A DNA stretch of 31,353 nucleotides from a virus: positions 1-31,353 of the IMG/VR virus record IMGVR_UViG_3300046169_000060. One strand, 5' to 3'. The position numbers and the translations under genes were made by a program. This document shows, piece by piece, positions 1-6,530 of the stretch. The notes under the pieces are model-generated. The model saw only the letters and a list, made by a program, of their open reading frames with translations, was not told the DNA's origin and ran no database searches. The stretch's first letter is position 1; every line of letters starts with the position of its first letter.

Positions 1-522
1 CAGGTTGTTGCGAAGCTGCGGCAAGAGCTTTACCGGGCATTTGATAAGCTCGAAACGAAAGGCAAGCCTATTCATTCTATTCTTGCTGACCAGATCGAGC
101 AGGACGCCGCAGGAACGCTAAGCAAGCTATCCCGATTCTTGCCGCAAGAGGTAAACGTAGGTGGCGGCTCAGAGTTCGCGCTGGCGCTTGGTGAAGTTGC
201 TAAGCGGATCGCAGAGCAAAGCAGTCTGATGCAGCTCAAAGAGGGGGCAATATCTAATGAAGATACTGCTATTGATGTGCAAGATGCTGAAATTGTTGAA
301 GAAGTTGATCCGCTAGTTGCACAAATGCGAAACCATGTGCAAAAAATCAAAGTATTAGCACCCGAGCCTGAACCCGAACCTGAGCCTGAACCTGAACCAG
401 AGCCAGCGCCAAAGCCTAAGCCTGAGATTGTACCGCCTAAGTATAAGGAAGCTAAGCCAAAGCGCGGCAAGAAGGGCAGGCCTAGCAGGATTGAGCTGCG
501 CCTATCAGGCGAGGCTGATTGA
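1..522 (+). CDS. terS: Terminase small subunit, 5' end missing
   Basis: The frame is open from the first base to a TGA at 520-522, so the gene starts outside the window. The visible 173 residues begin with a helical segment (KLRQELYRAFDKLETKGKP, then a DAAGTLSKLSRFLP stretch) that resembles the DNA-recognition region of phage small terminase subunits. This is followed by an acidic middle, a run of about nine Pro-Glu pairs near residues 120-138, and a Lys/Arg-rich tail (about residues 145-170). Small terminases recognise the packaging site and load the large subunit. Its place directly before terL supports this. The (PE)n linker plus basic tail is an unusual addition that could act as a stiff spacer to a DNA-binding end. 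The function call rests on context and a recalled family pattern, not on a catalytic motif. Confidence 0.72.
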   Translation, partial: QVVAKLRQELYRAFDKLETKGKPIHSILADQIEQDAAGTLSKLSRFLPQEVNVGGGSEFALALGEVAKRIAEQSSLMQLKEGAISNEDTAIDVQDAEIVEEVDPLVAQMRNHVQKIKVLAPEPEPEPEPEPEPEPAPKPKPEIVPPKYKEAKPKRGKKGRPSRIELRLSGEAD

Positions 523-681
523 CCCCCACCGGGTCGCGCGAGCGGGGGCGGCTATATATATGTATATACACCACACCATCCCCCACCCCCCCCCGCCTTC
601 CTTCTGCCGCCCCTTAACGTCCCCCCACCCCCCCCGATTTCCCCCTCGCCACCCCCTGCCGCCCCCTCGTGCAGATTTCGT
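523..681. other. C-rich intergenic stretch between terminase genes
   Basis: No convincing gene lies here. Just after the terS stop is a GC-rich imperfect dyad (CCCCC at 524-528 facing GGGGG at 544-548). Next comes an alternating AT block (about 553-568), then a strongly one-sided C-rich tract (580-666) with C runs of 5 to 9. Runs at 621-626, 628-635, 641-645, 652-656 and 662-666 are separated by only 1 to 6 bases, so the minus strand fits the usual G-quadruplex pattern. Such composition is seen nowhere else in the window. Being next to terS, the region is a reasonable candidate for the packaging (pac/cos) site or a replication/transcription block. Neither role is shown by the sequence alone. 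Confidence 0.6.
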
Positions 682-710
682 TTGACCACAGTCACCGTGA
701 ATATTATATT
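682..710 (+). promoter_or_regulatory. Strong sigma70-type promoter upstream of terL
   Basis: TTGACC at 682-687 and TATATT at 705-710 are separated by exactly 17 bases, close to the sigma70 consensus. Transcription should begin near 717. It is the best-looking promoter in the window and points toward terL and the virion genes, so it is the likely late promoter. Confidence 0.7.
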
Positions 711-716
711 CGTATT

Positions 717-810
717 ACAATGGCTTTCTCCGTCTGGTTTAGTCATTCTCCTCCCGACACGCCCTCCCTGTGTCACCCTCACAACTGGCCCCCTCGTGGG
801 GCCTTTTTTT
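717..810 (+). ncRNA. Candidate short leader RNA ending at a terminator
   Basis: The promoter at 682-710 and the terminator at 787-810 would together yield an RNA of about 95 nt. In lambda-like phages the late promoter pR' is followed by terminator tR' and yields a short RNA unless an antiterminator acts. The layout here is the same in kind but shorter. No family of RNA is recognised. An alternative is that the stretch is translated (see the mini-ORF at 720-827). Confidence 0.45.
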
Positions 811-827
811 CTGCCGAGTACACCTGA
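720..827 (+). CDS. Possible 35-aa leaderless leader peptide before terL
   Basis: An ATG at 720 lies about 3 nt from the predicted transcription start, so the message would be leaderless. The frame runs 35 codons straight through the terminator hairpin (787-803) and stops with TGA at 825-827, whose A is the first base of the terL ATG (827). The layout would allow translational coupling to terL, which lacks a clear Shine-Dalgarno sequence, or ribosome-dependent opening of the hairpin. The peptide is Pro/Ser/His-rich and matches nothing I recognise. It may be chance. Confidence 0.25.
   Translation: MAFSVWFSHSPPDTPSLCHPHNWPPRGAFFSAEYT
787..810 (+). terminator. Rho-independent terminator before terL
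   Basis: GGCCCC (787-792) pairs perfectly with GGGGCC (798-803) around a 5-nt loop, followed at once by seven T (804-810). It lies only 17 bp upstream of the terL ATG, downstream of the promoter at 682-710, so it should cut most late transcripts unless overcome. Confidence 0.8.
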
Positions 828-2236
828 TGCCTCGCCCCAAATCTCCCCCAGCGCCATCTACTGCTGATCTTTTGCTGGCCCTTCACCATGACCCTGTGCT
901 TTTCGTGCAGTCTGTACTTGGTGCCGAGCCTCAGCGATGGCAGCGTGAAGCGCTTGAGGCCGTGCGTGACGGCCCTCGTGTTGCCTGCAAGTCGGGCCAC
1001 GGTGTAGGCAAGTCTGCATTGTTGAGTTGGGTTATACTTTGGTACTTGATTACCCGTCCTTGTCGTATTGTTTGCACGGCGAACAGCGCCAACCAGTTGA
1101 GCCAAGTGTTATGGGCAGAAATACAAAAGTGGGCGCGTCAGATGCCGAAGGGCTTGCAGGGCCAGCTTGAGATCACCTCTGATAAGATCAGTGTTAAGGG
1201 TGTGGATAGCTCCTGTCATGCGCGGGTGAGCCGCAAGGAGAACCCTGAGGCATTGCAGGGTTTTCACCATGAGAGGCTTTTGTTTGTCATTGATGAATGC
1301 TCTGGCGTTGATGACATTATCTTTGAGGTTGCGCAGGGTGCATTATCTACTGCTGGGAGTAAAATCCTGATGGTGGGCAATCCTACGCGAAACTCTGGGT
1401 ATTTCTATGAGGCGTTTCATAAGAATGCCCATCGCTGGCATAAGATGACTGTTAGTTGTGCTGATGCTGATTATGTGAGCGAAGACTTTATCGAGGACAT
1501 GGCCCATCAGTATGGCGAGGACAGTGCGATATTTGCTGTCCGGGTACGCGGTGAGTTTGCCGAGACCTCTGAGGACAGCCTGATACCGCGCCATTTGGTC
1601 GAGTCTGCTGTTGGGCGTGATGTTGAGGCTATGACTGTGGCTCCGATTTGGGGCTTAGACCCGGCTAGGTTTGGCGGGGATCGCACGGCTTTGGCCAAGC
1701 GTCAGGGCAATGTGTTGACTGAGCCTATCAAGGCTTGGCAGGGCAAAGACCTGATGGAGACTGTTGGTTTAATTCTTGCTGAGTGGGAAACCACGCCGTT
1801 TATGGACAGGCCCAGCGAGATTTGCGTTGACAGCATTGGCGTTGGTGCTGGTGTTGTTGATCGTTTGCGTGAGCTTGGGATGCCTGCTCGTGGTGTGAAT
1901 GTTGCTGAAAGTCCTGCTTTGGGCAATCGTTATCAGCGTTTGCGTGACGAGCTTTGGTTTAAGTGTCGTGAGTGGTTTGAGGCTAGGGATTGCCAGATGC
2001 CTGACCATGAGGAGCTTTTGCAGGAATTGTGTAGCCTGAGGTTTAAGATTTTGTCGTCTGGCAAGTTTAAAGCTGAGGGTAAGGACGAGATGAAGAAGCG
2101 TGGTTTACGCTCGCCAGACTTGGCTGATGCTTTTGTGCTGACCTTTGGCACACAGGCGGTTCGTGCTGCTGGTTCGGTTTCGTCTTACGGGTATAGCGGT
2201 GAGTTAGACTATGGGAATAATAGCTGGATAGTGTGA
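827..2236 (+). CDS. terL: Terminase large subunit
   Basis: This is the ATP-driven packaging motor and headful nuclease, acting at the portal of the empty prohead. The 469-aa product shows a Walker A motif (GHGVGKS, residues 57-63), Walker B (LLFVIDE, 151-157), and a coupling motif near NPTR (185-188). The RNase H-like nuclease has acidic residues in GLDPARFGGD (about 276-285), in ICVDSIG (about 332-338) and in RSPDLADAF (429-437). I chose ATG 827 over the upstream in-frame GTG at 770 because the latter would read through the terminator hairpin and adds 19 residues without family resemblance. There is no clear ribosome site, but a TGA-ATG overlap with a mini-ORF suggests coupling. Its stop overlaps the ATG of the next gene. 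Confidence 0.95.
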   Translation: MPRPKSPPAPSTADLLLALHHDPVLFVQSVLGAEPQRWQREALEAVRDGPRVACKSGHGVGKSALLSWVILWYLITRPCRIVCTANSANQLSQVLWAEIQKWARQMPKGLQGQLEITSDKISVKGVDSSCHARVSRKENPEALQGFHHERLLFVIDECSGVDDIIFEVAQGALSTAGSKILMVGNPTRNSGYFYEAFHKNAHRWHKMTVSCADADYVSEDFIEDMAHQYGEDSAIFAVRVRGEFAETSEDSLIPRHLVESAVGRDVEAMTVAPIWGLDPARFGGDRTALAKRQGNVLTEPIKAWQGKDLMETVGLILAEWETTPFMDRPSEICVDSIGVGAGVVDRLRELGMPARGVNVAESPALGNRYQRLRDELWFKCREWFEARDCQMPDHEELLQELCSLRFKILSSGKFKAEGKDEMKKRGLRSPDLADAFVLTFGTQAVRAAGSVSSYGYSGELDYGNNSWIV

Positions 2237-2421
2237 TGTGGACAGCAGTGATCTTGGTATGCGCTTCGCAGGCCTGTCACGCTGTGGGTGGTCCTATTAT
2301 GCCGAGCCGGGAGACTTGCGAGTTTGACATGCGGCAATACGGCGTTGCTTACATCGCCCAGCGTTTTCCCAATGCTCATATTGCTGACATGAAATGCGTT
2401 GAGTGGGGAGAGCCAACCTAA
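2236..2421 (+). CDS. Small cysteine-containing secreted-like protein
   Basis: The 61-aa product starts at ATG 2236, whose A is the last base of the terL TGA. The N-terminus (WTAVILVCASQACHAVG) resembles a short signal peptide or membrane anchor. The remainder has further cysteines (in ETCEF and MKCVEW) that could form a disulfide after export. I do not recognise a named family, though small export-type proteins of this style are common in marine phages. Its stop shares one base with the next ATG (2421), so it belongs to the tight terL-portal operon. Confidence 0.6.
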   Translation: MWTAVILVCASQACHAVGGPIMPSRETCEFDMRQYGVAYIAQRFPNAHIADMKCVEWGEPT

Positions 2422-2696
2422 TGGCTATGACGAGAGCTGAGAAGATAGCTGCTGCTAAGAAGCGGCACAACTTTAAGCGCATTAATACGCCTCGCCGTGG
2501 TGGGCCTAAGAAGTTTGAGGTTTTGGCTGTTGAGGGCAACGAGGTCAAGAAGATCAACTTTGGTGACAAAGACATGTCTATCAAGAAGAACAACCCTGCC
2601 AGAAAGAAGAGCTATTGCGCTCGCTCTGGTGGAATTAAGGGCAAATCAAGCAAACTGTCGGCTAATTACTGGTCGCGCAAAGCGTGGGATTGTTAA
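2421..2696 (+). CDS. Conserved small basic phage protein
   Basis: The 91-aa product is rich in Lys/Arg, with an MTRAEKIAAAKKRHNF start, a central FEVLAVEGNEVKKINFGD segment and an SIKKNNPARKKSYCARSGG motif, ending in KSSKLSANYWSRKAWDC. The FGD...M..KK.NPARRKS-type pattern is one I recall from uncharacterised proteins next to the terminase and portal genes of aquatic phages. No function is known to me. The start at ATG 2421 overlaps the previous stop and has GGGGAG upstream at 2405-2410. Its high charge and position suggest DNA binding or a head/packaging accessory role (inference). Confidence 0.7.
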   Translation: MAMTRAEKIAAAKKRHNFKRINTPRRGGPKKFEVLAVEGNEVKKINFGDKDMSIKKNNPARKKSYCARSGGIKGKSSKLSANYWSRKAWDC

Positions 2697-2699
2697 GCT

Positions 2700-2846
2700 A
2701 TGATGTATGTAAAGCGTTATTCTAACCCTAACCCGGGCAAGAAGCCTGAGGTTGAGTCTGAGGTAAAACCGAAAGCCAAGCCTAAGAAGTCTTACAAGCG
2801 CAAGAAAGCTGGCACGGCTACGGGAAAGTATAGCTCTGATGGCTAA
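2700..2846 (+). CDS. 48-aa lysine/proline-rich mini-protein
   Basis: The product opens with two Met codons (2700 and 2703) and then KRYSNPNPGKKPEVESEV. The second half is almost entirely Lys/Pro/Ala (KPKAKPKKSYKRKKAG). It overlaps the next gene by 8 bases and follows the previous stop by 3. There is no strong ribosome site, so translation may depend on its neighbours. No family is recognised. The bias toward Lys matches the other small genes in this run, supporting a shared DNA- or nucleoprotein-related role. Confidence 0.5.
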   Translation: MMYVKRYSNPNPGKKPEVESEVKPKAKPKKSYKRKKAGTATGKYSSDG

Positions 2847-2994
2847 TCGCAAGACTGAGCCTAAGCCGAAAGACCCCAAGCTTTATTCTCGCGTCAAGAG
2901 CGAGGCTAAGAAGAAATTCAAGGTTTACCCTTCGGCATATGCGAATGCTTGGCTGGTGCGTGAGTATAAGAAGCGCGGCGGGAAGTATGCGTAA
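2839..2994 (+). CDS. 51-aa basic protein, DUF5872-like N-terminal half
   Basis: The product carries DPKLYSRVKSEAKKKF followed by VYPSAYANAWLVREYKKRGG. That motif resembles the front part of proteins I recall as the DUF5872 family, found in aquatic phages and giant viruses. In those proteins it is usually followed in the same chain by a G-L-x-x-W-F segment. Here that second part is in the next gene, whose ATG (2994) overlaps this TAA. Together the two genes look like one family member split in two. The family assignment is from memory. Function is unknown. Confidence 0.6.
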   Translation: MANRKTEPKPKDPKLYSRVKSEAKKKFKVYPSAYANAWLVREYKKRGGKYA

Positions 2995-3212
2995 TGTCTT
3001 ATTCTGGTGGATTGACCAAGTGGTTTGCCGAGGATTGGCGGGATGTAAAGACGGGCAAGAAGTGCGGTCGTAGTGGCAAGGGCAAGAAGACGCGCCCATA
3101 TCCCGCTTGCCGCCCTGCGAGCAAAGCAAAGTCAGCATCAGCGAAGAAGACTGCCAAGAAGAAGACAGGCCCAGCTCGCGTTAGCTGGAAGTCTAAATCA
3201 AGGAGAACGTAA
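2994..3212 (+). CDS. 72-aa basic protein, DUF5872-like C-terminal half
   Basis: The product begins SGGLTKWFAEDWRDVKTGKKCGRS and continues with a Lys/Arg/Pro/Ala tail (RPYPACRPASKAK and a long run of K, A, S). The GLTxWFxEDW element resembles the second block of DUF5872-like proteins. GGGAAG upstream and a TAATG overlap with the previous gene argue for coupled translation. A 1:1 product ratio with its partner is therefore likely, as expected if they act as a split protein (inference). Two cysteines in the middle might bind metal, but no full zinc-finger pattern is seen. Confidence 0.62.
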   Translation: MSYSGGLTKWFAEDWRDVKTGKKCGRSGKGKKTRPYPACRPASKAKSASAKKTAKKKTGPARVSWKSKSRRT

Positions 3213-3268
3213 TGCCGGGTTATCACAAGGGCAAAAAGAAGCCCAAGAAGAAGTCTAAAGGTAAGTAG
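3212..3268 (+). CDS. 18-aa lysine-rich mini-protein
   Basis: This tiny ORF has a strong ribosome site (AAGGAG at 3200-3205) and an ATG that overlaps the previous stop (TAATG). It encodes MPGYHKGKKKPKKKSKGK and stops immediately before the portal ATG at 3269. Eleven of 18 residues are basic. The Shine-Dalgarno sequence, exact fit between two genes and the same Lys bias as its neighbours make a real product plausible. It could alternatively serve mainly to deliver ribosomes to the portal start. Confidence 0.5.
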   Translation: MPGYHKGKKKPKKKSKGK

Positions 3269-5284
3269 ATGGCTAATATGGATGACATGCGCTTTCGCAG
3301 TGTTTTGCAGCATGAGATACAGAGCGCTGTCAATTATTATGACTCAGAGTTCAGCCAAGAGCGCAGCGATATATTAAGCTATTATCTTGGTGATCCGTTT
3401 GGCAATGAGGTTGAGAACCGTAGCCAGGTGGTGGCCACTGAGGTCAGCGATACGATTGAGTACATCATGCCAAGCTTGATGAAGATGTTTGCATCTTCGC
3501 CTGAGTTTGCGCGTTTTTTACCGCGTGGCCCTGAGGATGTGCAGGCTGCTGAGCAGGCGACTGACTTGGTGAACTTTGCGATTAACCATGACAACCCCGG
3601 CTTTCGGGTCATACATAACTGGTTCAAGGATGCTTTGCTGTTTAAGCAGGGCTGTGTGAAGTTTCATTGGGCTGAGACTGATACTACTGTTAGCGAAAGC
3701 TATGAAAGCCTTACCGAAGATGAGCTTACGCTGCTTATTTCCGACCCTGCGATAGAGATTGTTTCGCAAGATGTTACGGAGATGGGCATGGTTGGCCCTG
3801 ATGGCAGTGAACTGCCTATGGATCGCCGCTTTTCTGTAGAGGTAAAGCGCATCAAGAAGTCTGGCTCTGTTAAGATTGACAACGTACCGCCAGAAGAATT
3901 GATCTTCTCTCGCCGCGCAACTGCTCTCGAAGATTGTTCGTTTATAGCTCACAGGACGCAAGTTCGCGCTGGCGATTTAATTGAGCAGGGTTATGACCCT
4001 GACATTGTGCTGCGATATGCGGGCTATGATGATTTAGACGACGAGGCCGAGCGTCAGGCGCGGTTTGAAGAACTTGAGTCTGGCGATGACTTTGAGAGTG
4101 CAGACCCCACGATGCGCGAGGTGTTGGTCACTGAGGCTTACATTCGTGCGGATTATGATGGGGATAATATACCTGAGTTGCGCCGTGTGGTGGCTTTGGG
4201 TGATGGCGTTGAGGTGCTTGAGAACGAGCCGTTTGACCATGTGCCATTTGCTTTGCTGTCGCCCATCTTAATGCCGCACCGAATGGTTGGGCGAAGCGTT
4301 GCCGAGATGGTGATGGATTTGCAGGTCATTAAGTCGAGCATCATGCGCCAGATGTTAGACAATCTTTACCTGACGAATAACAGCAGGGTTGGCGCAGTTG
4401 AGGGGCAGGTTAATCTTGATGACTTACTTTCGTCGCGTCCGGGTGGCATTGTTAGAATGCGTGCGCCGGGAATGGTGCAACCTCTTGCTGTCCCGCAAAT
4501 CGGGAACTCTGCGTTTGCAATGCTGGAGTATGTGGATCAGATTCGTGATCAGCGCACGGGTTTTTCTAAAGCTTCGATGGGCCTCGATCCGAGTACGCTA
4601 CAAAGCACGACTGCGAGTGCTGTCAATGCGACTATCCAAGGTGCGCAGCTTAAGATTGAAATGATTGCTAGGGTTTTTGCTGAAACGGGATGCCGTGATT
4701 TAGCAAAAGGTGTTTTACATTTGCTGCAAAAGCATCAGGACAGCGAGCGTGTTGTGCGTATTCGTGGTGAGTTTGTAAGCATTGATCCTCGTGCTTGGGC
4801 GAATGGCTTTGATTTGAGCATTGAGGTTGGCCTTGGTAATGGCCGCGAAGATGAAAAGATGGCTATGCTTGGTCAGGTTGCGGCGAAGCAAGAGCAAATC
4901 ATACAGCAATACGGCGTTGTTAATCCAATCGTCAGCCCCAGCCAATATGTAAACACGTTAAAGCGCATTAGCGAGATGGCTGGCTTCAAGGACACCGACC
5001 AGTTTTTCTCTTCTGGTGAGCAAATAGATGCGCAAATCGCTCAGAAGGCTCAGGCTTCGCAGGCGGCTAAACAGCAGGCTGGCGGTGCTGGGATAGAGCA
5101 GGCCAAATTGCAGGCTGAGATAGCGTTGAAGCGTGAGAAGATGCAGGCTGAACTGGCGCTTGAGCGTGAGAAAATGCAGGCTGAGCTTGAGTTGCGCAGA
5201 TTTGAGCTTGAGGCTGAGTTACAGCTTCGCCAGCAGAAGTTGGCGTTTGGCGGTAATGTTTCGGACAACCTGCCAAGAGCATGA
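3269..5284 (+). CDS. Portal protein, P22-like
   Basis: This 671-aa protein forms the ring at the capsid vertex through which DNA enters and leaves. The N-terminal half (residues about 1-300) matches the pattern of podovirus portals: a helical start with ERSDILSYYLGDPFGNE, the RSQVVATEVSDTIEYIMPSLMKMF region, and FKDALLFKQGCVKFHW. The middle (FALLSPILMPHRMVGRS, then a long helix and SKASMGLDPSTLQSTTAS) resembles the portal core. Residues about 580-660 form a long Gln/Glu/Lys coiled coil with repeated (A/E)LxxEKMQAEL units, likely a C-terminal barrel. Length and order after terL fit a P22-type portal. Its ATGA overlap links it to the next gene. Confidence 0.92.
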   Translation: MANMDDMRFRSVLQHEIQSAVNYYDSEFSQERSDILSYYLGDPFGNEVENRSQVVATEVSDTIEYIMPSLMKMFASSPEFARFLPRGPEDVQAAEQATDLVNFAINHDNPGFRVIHNWFKDALLFKQGCVKFHWAETDTTVSESYESLTEDELTLLISDPAIEIVSQDVTEMGMVGPDGSELPMDRRFSVEVKRIKKSGSVKIDNVPPEELIFSRRATALEDCSFIAHRTQVRAGDLIEQGYDPDIVLRYAGYDDLDDEAERQARFEELESGDDFESADPTMREVLVTEAYIRADYDGDNIPELRRVVALGDGVEVLENEPFDHVPFALLSPILMPHRMVGRSVAEMVMDLQVIKSSIMRQMLDNLYLTNNSRVGAVEGQVNLDDLLSSRPGGIVRMRAPGMVQPLAVPQIGNSAFAMLEYVDQIRDQRTGFSKASMGLDPSTLQSTTASAVNATIQGAQLKIEMIARVFAETGCRDLAKGVLHLLQKHQDSERVVRIRGEFVSIDPRAWANGFDLSIEVGLGNGREDEKMAMLGQVAAKQEQIIQQYGVVNPIVSPSQYVNTLKRISEMAGFKDTDQFFSSGEQIDAQIAQKAQASQAAKQQAGGAGIEQAKLQAEIALKREKMQAELALEREKMQAELELRRFELEAELQLRQQKLAFGGNVSDNLPRA

Positions 5285-5538
5285 GTGATCTTATAGACGA
5301 GCAACATCGCGGAGCGAGAGCTGCGGCGATATTGCGTGAGCCTTTGGTGATAGAGGCTTTTGAGGAATTACGAAAAACGTATGTCGAAGGTTGGTCAGGA
5401 AGTGACCCGAGTGACACCGCTTTTCGTGAGCAGTGTTTCCATTTGCTGAAAGCATTGGAAGCCTTCCAGTTACACTTTGAGAGTGTTGTGCAGACGGGCA
5501 AGATGGCCAGTCAGCAAATGGATGCGCTGCGAAAATAG
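5281..5538 (+). CDS. Small helical protein after portal
   Basis: This 85-aa, mostly helical and charged protein starts inside the portal stop (ATGA at 5281-5284). It shows the pattern LIDEQHRGARAAAILREPLVIEAF and a WSGSDPSDTAFREQ middle, and ends in a helix. I recall similar small unnamed proteins between portal and scaffold in podovirus-like phages. It could be a portal or scaffold partner. No enzymatic motif is visible. Confidence 0.65.
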   Translation: MSDLIDEQHRGARAAAILREPLVIEAFEELRKTYVEGWSGSDPSDTAFREQCFHLLKALEAFQLHFESVVQTGKMASQQMDALRK

Positions 5539-5563
5539 TCCTTAACAATTTGGAGAATTAAAT

Positions 5564-6514
5564 ATGTCTGGTACTCCTAGTGAATCCAGCCTTTCGCAGC
5601 ATGATGCTGTAAACTTACTTTTGAACACCCAAGCCCCTCCCGAGGTAAGCGAAGAGGTTCAAGAGCAAACCGCCGAAGCGAATGAAGTAGAGGCACCCGA
5701 AGCTGAAAGTGTAGAAGTTGAGGCCGCTGATGACAGCCAAGCCGAGATAGAAACGCAAGAGGTTGAGGAAGACAGTGAAGAGGTCGAGACTATCGACACT
5801 TATGCTGTCAAGGTTGATGGCCAAGAAGGTGAGGCCACGATTGATGAACTCATCAAGAGCTATCAGCTAGAAAAAACGGCTCAGAAAAGACTACAAGATG
5901 CGGCTGAGCAGCGTAAAGCTGTTGAGGTCGAAAAAGCGTCTACTGAGCAGGCTCGTCAGCAGTACGAGCAAGCCCTTAACTTAATGGCTCAACAATTACA
6001 GCAAAGCACCCAGCCTAGAGATCAGGCATATTGGGATGGGCTGTATGAGAGCGACCCGCTGGAATATGTTAGGCAGCGCGACCAAGAGCGTGACGCTCAA
6101 GCCAAGCAGCAAGCTGTGCAGGCCGAGCAGATCCGAATGCGTCAGATCAAACTGGCAGAAGAGCAAAAGAAGCTTTTGGAACTAATCCCTGAGTGGAAGG
6201 ATTCAGAAGTTGAGGCTCGTGAAAAGGCAGCTATTGCAGGCTATGCGCAATCCAAAGGTTGGACTACGCAAGAGCTGAATAATGCCATTGACAGCCGTTA
6301 CGTTGATCTTATGCGCAAAGCCTACCTTTACGATAATTTGCAGTCACAAAGGCCAATCGCTGCAAAGAAGGTAAAGGCGGCTCCTAAGATGGTGAAAAGT
6401 GGGCAACCCAAAACTAAGGGCGACTCTGCAACAGAGCGAAAGCGCAAAGCTTTTGACACCCTGAGGAAGTCCGGCAGCAAGGATGCTGCTGTTCAATACC
6501 TCTTAACCCGCTAA
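5564..6514 (+). CDS. Scaffolding protein (probable)
   Basis: This 316-aa protein lies between portal and capsid genes, the usual place for the scaffold that shapes the prohead and leaves before packaging. Residues about 20-85 are very acidic (many Glu/Val repeats). Residues about 100-215 are predicted coiled coil rich in Gln/Glu/Ala. The last 50 residues are basic (KKVKAAPKMVKSGQPKTKG, TERKRKAF), as expected for a capsid-binding tail. TGGAG sits upstream of ATG 5564. There are no catalytic motifs, so a protease role is unlikely. Confidence 0.82.
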   Translation: MSGTPSESSLSQHDAVNLLLNTQAPPEVSEEVQEQTAEANEVEAPEAESVEVEAADDSQAEIETQEVEEDSEEVETIDTYAVKVDGQEGEATIDELIKSYQLEKTAQKRLQDAAEQRKAVEVEKASTEQARQQYEQALNLMAQQLQQSTQPRDQAYWDGLYESDPLEYVRQRDQERDAQAKQQAVQAEQIRMRQIKLAEEQKKLLELIPEWKDSEVEAREKAAIAGYAQSKGWTTQELNNAIDSRYVDLMRKAYLYDNLQSQRPIAAKKVKAAPKMVKSGQPKTKGDSATERKRKAFDTLRKSGSKDAAVQYLLTR

Positions 6515-6530
6515 CTTTTAGGAGGCCATT

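Noticed and set aside
770-826. Upstream GTG start for the large terminase
   Set aside because: It would read through the terminator hairpin, has no ribosome site, and adds residues unlike the family.
552-867. Several ORFs in the C-rich intergenic region (both strands)
   Set aside because: Their products are strings of Pro, Arg or Gly made by the base bias, and they lack ribosome sites. Only the mini-ORF at 720-827 is kept, as tentative.
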